From: Archangium primigenium | GTDB taxonomy: Bacteria; Myxococcota; Myxococcia; Myxococcales; Myxococcaceae | Direction: 5' to 3' | DNA length: 64,000 nucleotides | NCBI RefSeq assembly: GCF_016904885.1 | Contig: NZ_JADWYI010000001.1 | Coordinates: forward strand, 5,642,001-5,706,000 | Part shown: one piece after another, positions 49,107 to 57,439 of the stretch | Position numbering within the stretch: the stretch's first letter is position 1 | Layout: each line of letters begins with the position of its first letter | Position numbers and translations under genes: made by a program | The notes under the pieces: generated by a model | Seen by the model: only the letters and a program-made list of their open reading frames with translations | What the model was told of the DNA's origin: nothing | Databases searched by the model: none

Positions 49107-50648
49107 ATGAGTGACGTATTCGAGAAGTGCAGCAGCTGGAAGGACTACCGCATCGCCAAGGCCACGGGGCTCTACCCGTACTTTCGCGCCATCGAGGAGT
49201 CCTTCGGGGCCACGGAGGTCCAGATCGAGGGCCGCCGCGTCATCATGGTCGGCTCGAACAACTACCTGGGCCTGAGCGCGGACCCGCGCGTGAAGGAAGC
49301 GGCCATCAAGGCGGTGGAGCGCTTTGGCACCACGTGCTCGGGCTCTCGGCTGCTCAACGGCACGCTCGCCCTGCACGAGGAGCTGGAGCACGCCTTCGCG
49401 CGCTTCCTCAACCGCGAGTCGGCGCTCGTCATCTCCACGGGCTTCCAGACGAACCTGGCGCTCGCTTCCATCCTGGGCCGCCACGACATCGTCTTCTCGG
49501 ACCGGCAGAACCACGCCTCGCTCGTGGACGGCATCCGCCTGTCCTTCGCCACCGAGCGCAAGTTCCGCCACAACGACCTGGGGCACCTCGAGCAGCTGCT
49601 CCAGCAGGCCACGGAGAAGGAGCCCAACGCGGGGAAGATCATCGTCACCGACGGCGTGTTCTCCATGGAGGGGGACATCTGCGATCTGCCGCGCATCGTG
49701 GAGCTGGCCAAGAAGTACAACGCGCGGGTGATGACGGATGACGCGCACGCCATGGGCGTGCTGGGCGAGCGCGGCCGGGGCACGTCCGAGTACTTCGGGC
49801 TGGAGGCGGAGACGGACCTGGTGATGGGCACGTTCTCCAAGAGCTTCGCGTCGCTCGGCGGCGTGATGGCCGGCCCCAAGGACGTCATCAACTACATGCG
49901 CCACAAGTCGCGCTCGGTCATCTTCTCCGCGTCCATGACGCCCGCCTCGGTGGCCTCGGCGCTCAAGGCGCTGGAGATCATCCAGGCCGAGCCCGAGCGG
50001 CGCACGCGCCTGCTCGACATCGCGGAGAAGATGCACAATGGCTTCCGCGCCATGGGCTTCGACACGGGCGTGTCGGTGACGCCGGTGGTGCCGGTGCACA
50101 TCGGGGATCAGGTCAAGTGCTTCCGCTTCTGGAAGGCGCTGCACGAGGCGGGCGTGTTCGCCAACCCCGTGGTGCCGCCCGCGGTGGAGCCGGGCCACGC
50201 CCTCATCCGCACCAGCTACATGGCCACGCACACCGACGAGCAGCTCGACCGGGTGCTCGACATCTTCGAGCAGATTGGCAAGAAGCTGGACGTCCTCCCC
50301 CAGACGCGGCCCTCGAGCTTCACGCCCGTTCAAATCGCCCGTCCCCACACCGCCGTGCGCGGCAACCAGGCCTCGGAGAAGTGGGCCGCGGCGAGCGCCG
50401 GCGCGCTCGCGGGCCAGGGCTTCTCGCTCGACGAGCTGTCGCGCCTGTCCAAGCGCGAGGTGGCCGACCGGCTCTTCGACGCGGTGGAGACGCTCACCTG
50501 GCGCGCCGCCAACCTGCAGCCCAAGGACATCCGCGAGCTCGGGCGGATGCCCCAGAAGCTCTGGGCCAAGCGCGGCAACCTGCCCGGCATGCTCCTGGAG
50601 AAGGGCGCCAACCTCTTCATCCGCAATGGCCGCGAGGACAGGAGCTGA
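49107..50648 (+). CDS. Serine palmitoyltransferase-like alpha-oxoamine synthase with C-terminal extension
   Basis: PLP enzyme of 513 residues that would condense serine with palmitoyl-CoA to 3-keto-sphinganine, the first step of sphingolipid synthesis. The core (about 1-400) has SNNYLGLSADPRVKEAA, the PLP-stacking His in RQNHASLVDG, TDDAHAMGVLG, and PLP Lys245 in GTFSKSFASLGG. About 110 extra C-terminal residues (FTPVQIARPHTAVRGNQ...) have no match in ordinary SPT or KBL. The start is the ATG at MSDVFEKCSSW; upstream in-frame sequence is the divergent non-coding region. 2-amino-3-ketobutyrate ligase is the main alternative, but the neighbours favour SPT. Confidence 0.82.
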   Translation: MSDVFEKCSSWKDYRIAKATGLYPYFRAIEESFGATEVQIEGRRVIMVGSNNYLGLSADPRVKEAAIKAVERFGTTCSGSRLLNGTLALHEELEHAFARFLNRESALVISTGFQTNLALASILGRHDIVFSDRQNHASLVDGIRLSFATERKFRHNDLGHLEQLLQQATEKEPNAGKIIVTDGVFSMEGDICDLPRIVELAKKYNARVMTDDAHAMGVLGERGRGTSEYFGLEAETDLVMGTFSKSFASLGGVMAGPKDVINYMRHKSRSVIFSASMTPASVASALKALEIIQAEPERRTRLLDIAEKMHNGFRAMGFDTGVSVTPVVPVHIGDQVKCFRFWKALHEAGVFANPVVPPAVEPGHALIRTSYMATHTDEQLDRVLDIFEQIGKKLDVLPQTRPSSFTPVQIARPHTAVRGNQASEKWAAASAGALAGQGFSLDELSRLSKREVADRLFDAVETLTWRAANLQPKDIRELGRMPQKLWAKRGNLPGMLLEKGANLFIRNGREDRS

Positions 50649-50653
50649 TGGTC

Positions 50654-51835
50654 ATGGCCGCCGCCGCCCAACCGATGACCGCCGGGTCACCCTCCCCCAC
50701 CCCGTCCGCCCGCGTGGAGGTGGCGCCCGTGCGCACCTCGGCCGAGCGCACGGCCTTCATCCGCTTCCCGTACACCATCTATCAGGGGGACCCGAACTGG
50801 GTGCCACCCCTGGAGATGGAGCGCCGGGACTTCATGGACCCGCGCAAGAACCCCTTCTTCCAGTTCGGCGAGGTGGAGTTCTTCCTCGCGCGGCGCGAGG
50901 GCGAGGTGGTGGGTCGCATCGCCGCGGTGAACAACCCGCGCTACAACAGCTTCCAGAAGACGAACGTGGGCTTCTTCGGCCTGTTCGAGTGCGTGAACGA
51001 CACGGCGGTGGCCGGGGCGCTGTTCGACGCGGCCTCCGAGTGGCTGCGCGCCCGGGGCTTCACGTCGGTGCTCGGGCCCATGAGCTACTCCACCAACCAC
51101 GAGGTGGGACTGCTCGTGGACGGCTTCGGCACCCCGCCGTCCATCATGACGACGTACAACCCGTCCTGGTACGCGGCGCTGCTGGAGGCACACGGCTTCA
51201 CCAAGGCCAAGGACTTGTACGCCTGGGAGCTGTCCGCGGCCACCCCGCCGCCGGAGAAGGTGGCGCGCGTGGCGGAGAAGATCCGTCAGCGCGAGGGCGT
51301 CACCGTGCGCACGGTGAACCTCAAGGACTTCGATGCGGAGGTCAAGCGCATCAAGACCATGTACAACGCGGCGTGGGAGAACAACTGGGGCTTCGTGCCG
51401 ATGACGGAGGCCGAGTTCGACCACCTGGCCCAGGAGCTCAAGCAGATGGTGCGCCCGGAGCTGGTGCTCATCGCCGAGGTGAAGGGCGAGCCGGTGGGCT
51501 TCGGGCTGACGATCCCGGACGCGAACGAGGCGCTCAAGGCGGCCAACGGCCGGCTCACCACGTTCGGGCTGCCCATTGGACTCGCGAAGCTGCTGCTCGC
51601 CTCGCGCCGCATCCGCCGGCTGCGGCTCGTGCTGCTGGGCACGGTGGCGGGCTACCGGCGCCGGGGCCTGGACGCCATCCTCTACCTGGACACCCTGCGC
51701 AAGGCGCGCGAGCTGGGCTTCGAGGGCGGGGAGATCTCCTGGACGTTGGAGGACAACCACCTGGTCAACCGCGCCATCGAGTCCATGGGGGGCCAGCGCT
51801 CCAAGACGTTCCGCGTCTACGAGCGGCCCCTGTAG
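50654..51835 (+). CDS. GNAT-fold acyltransferase, candidate bacterial ceramide synthase
   Basis: Protein of 393 residues with two GNAT-like halves: IRFPYTIYQGDPNWVPPLEMERRDFMDP, FFQFGEVEFFLARREGEVVGRIAAVNN, GFFGLFECVND, then VLIAEVKGEPVGFGLTIPD and the CoA loop LLGTVAGYRRRGLDAILYLD. This long GNAT type is found beside spt genes in other Gram-negatives, and I recall that the bacterial ceramide synthase of Caulobacter is a GNAT-type acyltransferase. It would add a fatty acyl chain to the sphingoid base. AGGAG sits 9 nt before ATG 50654; an upstream ATG at 50648 overlaps the SPT stop (TGATG). Confidence 0.75.
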   Translation: MAAAAQPMTAGSPSPTPSARVEVAPVRTSAERTAFIRFPYTIYQGDPNWVPPLEMERRDFMDPRKNPFFQFGEVEFFLARREGEVVGRIAAVNNPRYNSFQKTNVGFFGLFECVNDTAVAGALFDAASEWLRARGFTSVLGPMSYSTNHEVGLLVDGFGTPPSIMTTYNPSWYAALLEAHGFTKAKDLYAWELSAATPPPEKVARVAEKIRQREGVTVRTVNLKDFDAEVKRIKTMYNAAWENNWGFVPMTEAEFDHLAQELKQMVRPELVLIAEVKGEPVGFGLTIPDANEALKAANGRLTTFGLPIGLAKLLLASRRIRRLRLVLLGTVAGYRRRGLDAILYLDTLRKARELGFEGGEISWTLEDNHLVNRAIESMGGQRSKTFRVYERPL

Positions 51836-51868
51836 CGCGGCGCCCCCCACCCCGCCCGGGGAGGCCGC

Positions 51869-52438
51869 TCAGGGAATGGCGGCCTTCTCGAGCTGGGCGC
51901 GCTTGGACTTGAGCGTGGCGAGCAGGCCGTCGAAGCCCTTGGTCGCGAGGATCTTCCGGAACTGCTCCTGGTAGGTCGTCAGCAGCGACACCTCGTCGGT
52001 GATGACGTCGTAGATGCGCCAGTCGCTCTTGTCGTTCGCGCGGTAGAGCTTGTAGTCCACGGGGAAGGCCTCGCCGCGGTTGATCTTCACCGTGGTGGCG
52101 ACGCGGGCGTCATTGCCCGCGATGGACTGCTCGCCGTAGCGCACCTGGGACTTGCCCTGGCCGATGGCGCGCTGGGCGTAGGAGGCGCGCAAGAGGCCCT
52201 CCATGGTGGCCGAGAAGTCCTGGCGCTGGGCGGGGGTGAGCTTGCTCCACGTGTCCCCGAGCGCGCGCCGCGACAGCTCCCCGAAGTCCACGAAGCGATC
52301 CACCGCCTCGGACAGCTGCGCCACGGTGGCCCCCTTGCTCGCGGCGATCTTCTGGACGTCCGCGCTGCCCGTCTTGACGACGTCCAGGGGACTGGGCGCG
52401 GCGGAGAGCAGCACGGCGGTGACGAGGGTCAGGAACAT
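51869..52438 (-). CDS. MlaC/Ttg2D-like periplasmic lipid-binding protein
   Basis: Protein of 189 residues with a short signal peptide and the MlaC (toluene tolerance, HpnM) fold: SEAVDRFVDFGELSRRALGDTW, AQRQDFSATMEGLLRASYAQRA, then IYDVITDEVSLLTTYQEQFRKIL. It shuttles phospholipids or other lipids across the periplasm. No MlaFEDB genes are nearby. Set beside the MMPL transporter and TolC-like gene, it could carry the sphingolipid made by this locus. It is the second gene after the TolC-like gene on this strand, 73 bp later. Confidence 0.9.
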   Translation of the reverse strand: MFLTLVTAVLLSAAPSPLDVVKTGSADVQKIAASKGATVAQLSEAVDRFVDFGELSRRALGDTWSKLTPAQRQDFSATMEGLLRASYAQRAIGQGKSQVRYGEQSIAGNDARVATTVKINRGEAFPVDYKLYRANDKSDWRIYDVITDEVSLLTTYQEQFRKILATKGFDGLLATLKSKRAQLEKAAIP

Positions 52439-52510
52439 GACGGGGGGCTCCGGGGGCGTGACGAGGGGTGGAACGACTGCCGGGGGAACAAGACACCGCG
52501 CGGGGCGAAG

Positions 52511-53965
52511 TTATTCATGTCCCAGGGGCGCGGCGCCCGTGGCCCGGGCCAGGGCCGCCCGGGCCACCTGGACGTCATGCCAGCTCTGGGCCCGTTCGGC
52601 CGAGGCCTGGGCGAGGGCCGTGAAGGCCTCGATCATGTCCCGCGTGCCGCTGGTGCCCAGGTCGAACGCGCCGTAGGCGGCCGTGGCCCAGCGCCGGGCC
52701 TCGCGCTCGGCCAGGCTCTGGGCGCGGGCCCGTCCGAGCGCCATCACCAGCTCGCCGTGCACCTTGGTGACCTCCAGCCGGATGGCCGCGGCGATCAGCT
52801 TCTGCTGGGCCTTGAGCTTGTCGAGCTCCGCGCGGGATTGGTCCAACTGGGCCTGCTTCACCGGGAAGTCGAAGGTGTAGCGCGCCACCAGGCCCACGCC
52901 CGCCTCGCGATCGTTGTAGGGATCGAAGGCGAAGGGATCGCGCTGCCGGGTGGCGCTCGAGGTGTAGCGCAGGGTGAGGAAGCCCGCGAGGCCCAGGTCC
53001 GGCAGGAAGCCGCGCTCGCGGATGAAGACCTCCTTCTCCCGGGCCCGCACGCCCGCGGCGACGCCCACCAGTTCGGGCCGCTTCTCCTCGGCGGTGGACA
53101 GGGCGGCCTCCAGCGCGGGCGGCGTCACTTCCTCCTCCGGCTCCAGCTCCACCTCGACCACCGGGACGGGCTCTCCCTCGGGGATGCCCGCGAGCAGGCG
53201 GATGGCGGCGAGCGCCAGCTGACGGCCCTGCTCGGCCTGGGCCTGGCGCGCCTCCAACTGGTTGCGGAAGTAGCCGACCTTGTAGAGATCCATGCGCGAG
53301 ACCTGCTCGGACTTCGCGTCGAGCAGCGCGCGCACCTGCTCGCCCGCGGCCTCCAGCCGCTTCTTCGTCTCCGCGAGCTGGACGAGCCCCGAGCGCGCCA
53401 GCTGGTAGCCGTAGAACGCCTGGGTGGCCTGGAAGCCGGCCTCGTCCTCGGCGCGGGTCTGCAGCGCGCGGCCCACGCGGGGCCCCTCGCGCGCGGCGTC
53501 CTCCAGGGCCTCGAGCTTGCCGAAGGTGAAGAGCGGCAGCACGGCGGTGGACTCGACGAAGGCCGTCACGCCCATGCGGCCGAAGTTGAAGTCGCCCTCC
53601 AGCGAGGCCTCGGTGGTGGGCGGGCCGCCCAGGCCGTCGTTGCGCGCCTCGGGCACGGGGCCACCAAAGCCCACGCGCGTCTCGAACTTGGGGAACCACG
53701 CCCAGCTCGCCTGACGCAAGAGCGCCTCCAGCCGGCGCAGCTCGGCGCGCGCCTCCTCCACGCGCGCATCCCGGGAGCGGGCCCTCCAGATGAGCTGATC
53801 CAGGGTGAGGGGCTCGGCGCCGGCGGGCACGGCGTCGGCGTCGGTGGCGAGCGCTGGGGACGGGAGGGGCTCGGGGGGCGGCGGGGGCTCCTGGGCGGCC
53901 ACCCGTGTGGCCAGAAGCACCCCACCCCAGGCGATGACACGTCGCGTCTTCTTCCCGATCACCAC
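52511..53965 (-). CDS. TolC family outer-membrane protein
   Basis: Outer-membrane efflux protein of about 484 residues with two repeated halves of long helices plus strands: LTLDQLIWRARSRDARVEEARAELRRLEALLRQ and ALEAALSTAEEKRPELVGVAAGVRAREKEVFIRERG. The signal peptide MIGKKTRRVIAWGGVLLATRVAAQ is complete when GTG 53965 or 53962 is used, with AAGGGGAG 8 nt upstream; ATG 54001 would add a non-signal leader. A periplasmic adaptor gene is missing. Helical barrels of this family exit lipids, drugs or toxins. Confidence 0.9.
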   Translation of the reverse strand: MVIGKKTRRVIAWGGVLLATRVAAQEPPPPPEPLPSPALATDADAVPAGAEPLTLDQLIWRARSRDARVEEARAELRRLEALLRQASWAWFPKFETRVGFGGPVPEARNDGLGGPPTTEASLEGDFNFGRMGVTAFVESTAVLPLFTFGKLEALEDAAREGPRVGRALQTRAEDEAGFQATQAFYGYQLARSGLVQLAETKKRLEAAGEQVRALLDAKSEQVSRMDLYKVGYFRNQLEARQAQAEQGRQLALAAIRLLAGIPEGEPVPVVEVELEPEEEVTPPALEAALSTAEEKRPELVGVAAGVRAREKEVFIRERGFLPDLGLAGFLTLRYTSSATRQRDPFAFDPYNDREAGVGLVARYTFDFPVKQAQLDQSRAELDKLKAQQKLIAAAIRLEVTKVHGELVMALGRARAQSLAEREARRWATAAYGAFDLGTSGTRDMIEAFTALAQASAERAQSWHDVQVARAALARATGAAPLGHE

Positions 53966-54135
53966 GTCGGCGTCTCCCCTTGCCACGAGCGGCGAGAGCA
54001 TCCCCTGTCCCGCTCACCCATGGACGAAAGAAATGCCACGAACTGCTTGGTCCGCTGCCAGTGCGTGGGCAGAATCCGCGCCGCATGAGTTTCCGCACCG
54101 GGGGCACTGCCGCCCCGGTCTTCGAGGAGCCCCCC

Positions 54136-55059
54136 ATGGCGTACACCGATCGCGTCAAGCAGATCCTCTCGTGGTACCCGTCCGACAACCCCGGCACGCT
54201 GACGAACCTGGCGCGCCTGCTCAACACCGGCACGCTCGCGGGCACCGGCAAGCTGGTCATCCTCCCGGTGGATCAGGGCTTCGAGCACGGCCCGGCCCGC
54301 TCCTTCGCGCCCAACGCCGCCGGGTATGATCCGGACTACCACATCCAGCTCGCCATCGACTCGGGCTGCAACGCCTACGCCGCGCCCCTGGGCTTCCTGG
54401 AGGCGGTGGCCGGCAAGTACCTGGGGGAGATCCCCCTCGTGCTCAAGCTGAACAACTCGGACACGCTGGCCAAGCCCGACTACCCCATCTCGGCGGTGAC
54501 CTCGTCGGTGCGCGATGCGGTGCGCCTGGGCTGCGCGGCGGTGGGCTACACCATCTACCCGGGCTCCGCGGCGCGCAACCAGATGTACGAGGACCTGCGC
54601 GACATCATCGAGGAGGCCAAGTCCTACGGCCTGCCGACCATCCTCTGGGCCTACGCGCGCGGCAACATGTCCAAGCAGGGCGAGACGGCCATCGACGTCA
54701 TCTCCTACGCGGCGCAGATCAGCGCGCAGCTCGGCGCGCACATCATCAAGGTCAAGCCGCCCTCGGACTTCCTCGAGCAGGCCGAGGCCAAGAAGGTCTA
54801 CGAGCAGTACGGCATCCCCACCAAGACGATGGAGGACCGCATCCGCGACGTCGTGAAGTCGGCCTTCAACGGCAAGCGCATCGTCATCTTCTCCGGCGGT
54901 GAGTCGAAGAAGACCGAGGACCTGCTCGAGGAGATCAAGCAGATCGCCGCCGGCGGCGGCTTCGGCTCCATCATGGGCCGCAACGCCTTCCAGCGCCCCC
55001 ACGCGGAGTCCGTCAAGCTGCTCGAGGACGTGATGGCCCTCTTCAAGAACGCGCCGTGA
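54136..55059 (+). CDS. fbaB: Class I fructose-bisphosphate aldolase (FbaB/DhnA type)
   Basis: TIM-barrel enzyme of 307 residues that splits fructose 1,6-bisphosphate. It belongs to the archaeal/FbaB class I group: VILPVDQGFEHGPARSFAPN near the N-terminus, the Schiff-base Lys in HIIKVKPPSDF, and FSGGESKKTEDLL with GRNAFQR for phosphate binding. GAGGAG is 6 nt before the ATG; an in-frame ATG 51 nt earlier has no such site. Divergent from the TolC-like gene. A hairpin follows the stop. Confidence 0.95.
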   Translation: MAYTDRVKQILSWYPSDNPGTLTNLARLLNTGTLAGTGKLVILPVDQGFEHGPARSFAPNAAGYDPDYHIQLAIDSGCNAYAAPLGFLEAVAGKYLGEIPLVLKLNNSDTLAKPDYPISAVTSSVRDAVRLGCAAVGYTIYPGSAARNQMYEDLRDIIEEAKSYGLPTILWAYARGNMSKQGETAIDVISYAAQISAQLGAHIIKVKPPSDFLEQAEAKKVYEQYGIPTKTMEDRIRDVVKSAFNGKRIVIFSGGESKKTEDLLEEIKQIAAGGGFGSIMGRNAFQRPHAESVKLLEDVMALFKNAP

Positions 55060-55090
55060 GTCCCCGCGCGTAGGTCCGAGTGTCGGAATG

Positions 55091-55125
55091 CGGCCGGTCC
55101 TCCCCGAGGAGAACCGGCCGTCTTC
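55091..55125 (+). terminator. Likely terminator after fbaB
   Basis: An 8-bp GC stem (55091-55098 with 55113-55120) has a 14-nt loop that itself can pair, followed by TCTTCC. Confidence 0.6.
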
Positions 55126-55177
55126 CTGCCGGGAGAACCCCAAACGTCTCCCGGTCAAACAAGTGCGCGGGGTGGTG

Positions 55178-55193
55178 CGTGACCCAGGTCACG
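55178..55193. promoter_or_regulatory. Perfect 16-bp palindrome, possible operator
   Basis: CGTGACC-CA-GGTCACG, 7-bp arms with a 2-bp centre, about 160 bp upstream of the prenyl synthase start. It could be a dimeric repressor or activator site. No cognate regulator is visible nearby. Confidence 0.5.
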
Positions 55194-55265
55194 TTTTCCG
55201 GTTTCGCCCCTTCCCCCCGTTCTCGGACGGCAGTATTTCTGATGTGAGCGAAGCTGTTTGCTCGA

Positions 55266-55278
55266 AGAAAATTTTTCT
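55266..55278. promoter_or_regulatory. AT-rich inverted repeat in the prenyl synthase promoter region
   Basis: AGAAAA-T-TTTTCT, 6-bp arms about one nucleotide, in a rare AT-rich patch (55255-55300) 75-90 bp before ATG 55353. It may be a second operator or part of an UP-element/promoter. Confidence 0.4.
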
Positions 55279-55352
55279 GGTAGTAAAAATGGGGAGAATA
55301 TCCGTGGGGCACGCCTGACCCCCCTTAAGCTGTCCCGCCCCGGAGGTTCGTC

Positions 55353-56525
55353 ATGCTGACATTGGTCGCCGCAGTGCAGGATACAATGCCGACGCGCGGA
55401 ACCACGGGTACCCCCTATTCTGTCATGAAAGAGCGGAAGTCGACTCAGGCCGGACTTCCGGCGGCAGAGCAGCAGCAGGCGCCGGCGCCCGTGGACTTCA
55501 CGTCCTGGTCGAAGACGGTGCAATACCAGACGCAGGTCGTGCTGCATCAGATCCTCGAGCTCGAGGACGAGCGGCACCTGGACCCCGCCTGGAACAAGGT
55601 GCTCGAGCAGGTGCGCAGCTACAGCCTGCGGCCCTCCAAGCGCATCCGTCCGGCGCTGGTGCTCGTGGGCTACGCCCTGGGCCGGGGCGACACGCGCGCC
55701 CCCTCGGGGCTGTGGCGCTTCGCCGCGGCGACGGAACTGCTGCACACCTTCATGTTGATCCACGACGACGTCGCGGATCAGGCGGACACGCGGCGCGGGG
55801 GCGCCGCGCTCCACAAGATGCTCGGCGAGGGGCGGCTGGGTGAGAACCTGGCGATCGTGATCGGCGATCACCTCTACGGGCGCTCGCTGGAAGTGATGCT
55901 CGGCTGCAACCTGCCGGAAGCGGACGTGGCCACGCGCTACTTCCTCAAGGTGTGCCGCTACACCGCCGCGGGGCAGTACATGGACATCCGGCTGCCGCAC
56001 CAGCCCCTGAGCGAGCTGTCCATCTACCACTCGCTGCGGGTGGCCTACCTGAAGACGGCGCTCTACGGCTTCACCGCGCCGCTGGTGTGCGGGGCGATGC
56101 TGGCCGGCTCGGATCCGGAGATCATCAACAAGCTGGAGCGCTTTGGCCGCTACGTGGGCACGGCGTACCAGCTGCGCGACGATCTGCTCGGGCTCTACGG
56201 CCAGTCGTCGGTGGTGGGCAAGCCCACGGACTCGGACCTGGCCCAGGGCAAGCGCACCTTCCCGCTGCTGGCCGCCTACCTCCGGGCCACGCCCGAGGCG
56301 CGCCAGGAGATGGAGACGCTCTGCATCCCCGGCCCCAAGGACGAGACGATGCTGCAGCGGGCGCGCGAGCTGGTGGAGCAGCACGGGGGCCGCGGCGCCA
56401 CCGAGCGCCTCATCGAGCGCTCCACCAACGCCGCCGCGCGCATCCTGCAGACCCTGCCCGAGGCGGGCGGTCTCAAGCAGATGCTGCGTGACCTCTTGCA
56501 GATGCTGATGATCCGCGAGGCCTGA
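55353..56525 (+). CDS. Polyprenyl (geranylgeranyl-type) diphosphate synthase
   Basis: Head-to-tail prenyltransferase of 390 residues that joins isopentenyl diphosphate units to make a C15-C20 or longer chain. The first Asp-rich motif is DDVAD (D138-D142), the second DDLLG, with KRIRPALVLVGYALG upstream for diphosphate binding. The extra 50 residues at the N-terminus (MLTLVAAVQDTMPTRG) are unusual but the ATG has GGAGG 6 nt upstream. Chain length cannot be set by eye; GGPP for carotenoids is likely in a myxobacterium. A terminator ends it. Confidence 0.9.
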   Translation: MLTLVAAVQDTMPTRGTTGTPYSVMKERKSTQAGLPAAEQQQAPAPVDFTSWSKTVQYQTQVVLHQILELEDERHLDPAWNKVLEQVRSYSLRPSKRIRPALVLVGYALGRGDTRAPSGLWRFAAATELLHTFMLIHDDVADQADTRRGGAALHKMLGEGRLGENLAIVIGDHLYGRSLEVMLGCNLPEADVATRYFLKVCRYTAAGQYMDIRLPHQPLSELSIYHSLRVAYLKTALYGFTAPLVCGAMLAGSDPEIINKLERFGRYVGTAYQLRDDLLGLYGQSSVVGKPTDSDLAQGKRTFPLLAAYLRATPEARQEMETLCIPGPKDETMLQRARELVEQHGGRGATERLIERSTNAAARILQTLPEAGGLKQMLRDLLQMLMIREA

Positions 56526-56556
56526 GCGGCCCGCGCGCCGGGCCCGTGGCACCCCA

Positions 56557-56589
56557 CCCCGCGTCGCTCACCGAGCACGCGGGGTTTTT
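56557..56589 (+). terminator. Rho-independent terminator of the prenyl synthase gene
   Basis: CCCCGCGT (56557-56564) pairs with ACGCGGGG (56577-56584) and is followed directly by TTTTT. Confidence 0.85.
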
Positions 56590-56652
56590 CACGTCCGCGC
56601 CCCGCCCCTCACGCCCTTGCGGGGGAGCCGATGCCGAGCCGATGCGAAGCCC

Positions 56653-56694
56653 GCAAAGACAAACGGCCCGTCAGGCGAGAAACCTGACGGGCCG
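56653..56694 (-). terminator. Terminator of the tRNA-Ala pair
   Basis: A perfect 12-bp stem (56664-56675 with 56683-56694) lies just past the last tRNA on the minus strand and is followed by TTTGTCTTTG. Confidence 0.8.
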
Positions 56695-56703
56695 GATGTG
56701 TTG

Positions 56704-56776
<73 letters not shown>

Positions 56777-56806
56777 TTGAACCACGGGTGTTTTCGAAGG
56801 TGAGGG

Positions 56807-56840
56807 ACGAGGCCCGCCCCCTGTTTCAGGCGGGCCTCGT
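56807..56840 (-). terminator. Hairpin between the two tRNA-Ala genes
   Basis: A 12-bp stem (56807-56818 with 56829-56840) lies in the tRNA spacer. No T-run follows on the minus strand, so it may be a processing signal or a leaky terminator rather than a full stop. Confidence 0.45.
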
Positions 56841-56852
56841 CTTCTCTGTCTG

Positions 56853-56925
<73 letters not shown>

Positions 56926-56980
56926 ACAACTCGGTGGCCACCTGGGCAGTGGCTGCCGTCCGTCGAAAGCGGCGCGATTT

Positions 56981-57379
56981 CTATAACTTCTTCGCCCGGG
57001 GCGCTACTCCCGAATTCGGGGGGCCTGCGTTTTTCTGCTTCATCCGCTGCGCCGTCTCCTCCCCCTCCATGAGCAGATCGGTGATCTCCCGCGCCTGGGC
57101 CTCGGCCTTGTGGTGCACCTGCTCGATGGCCTTGAGCAGCGGCGCGAACGAGGCGGGCAGCTCCAGGCGGCCCTTCTGGGCCAGCTTGAACACGGCCTCG
57201 CCCAGCTCGCGGAACACCCGTTCCTTCTCCCGCTGGAGCAGGTCACCCTGCGCCTTGGCCTTGGCGAGCGAGGAGTGCTTCTCCACCTGCTGGCGCAGCT
57301 CGGCCAGCTGGGCCTGGGAGGCCTCGAACGCCGCCTGGATCTGACGAAGGGTCTCGGACTGCTTGGGGTCGGCTGCCAC
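56981..57379 (-). CDS. Coiled-coil protein, 132 aa
   Basis: No family recognised. Nearly all helix with heptad-like spacing: SETLRQIQAAFEASQAQLAELRQQVEKHSSLAKAK, then LLQREKERVFRELGEAVFKLAQKGRL and an Ala/Lys-rich end. The GTG start (VAADPKQSETL) has GAGG about 9 nt upstream; an in-frame extension to 57427 looks non-coding. It lies between the tRNA pair and the rRNA methyltransferase gene on the same strand. Possible ribosome or cell-envelope scaffold, unproven. Confidence 0.65.
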   Translation of the reverse strand: MAADPKQSETLRQIQAAFEASQAQLAELRQQVEKHSSLAKAKAQGDLLQREKERVFRELGEAVFKLAQKGRLELPASFAPLLKAIEQVHHKAEAQAREITDLLMEGEETAQRMKQKNAGPPNSGVAPRAKKL

Positions 57380-57439
57380 CGGGCGCAACCTCGCGGAAAG
57401 AGGACGTCCCTGCTGGGTAGCGTGCACGCGCCCGGACTG

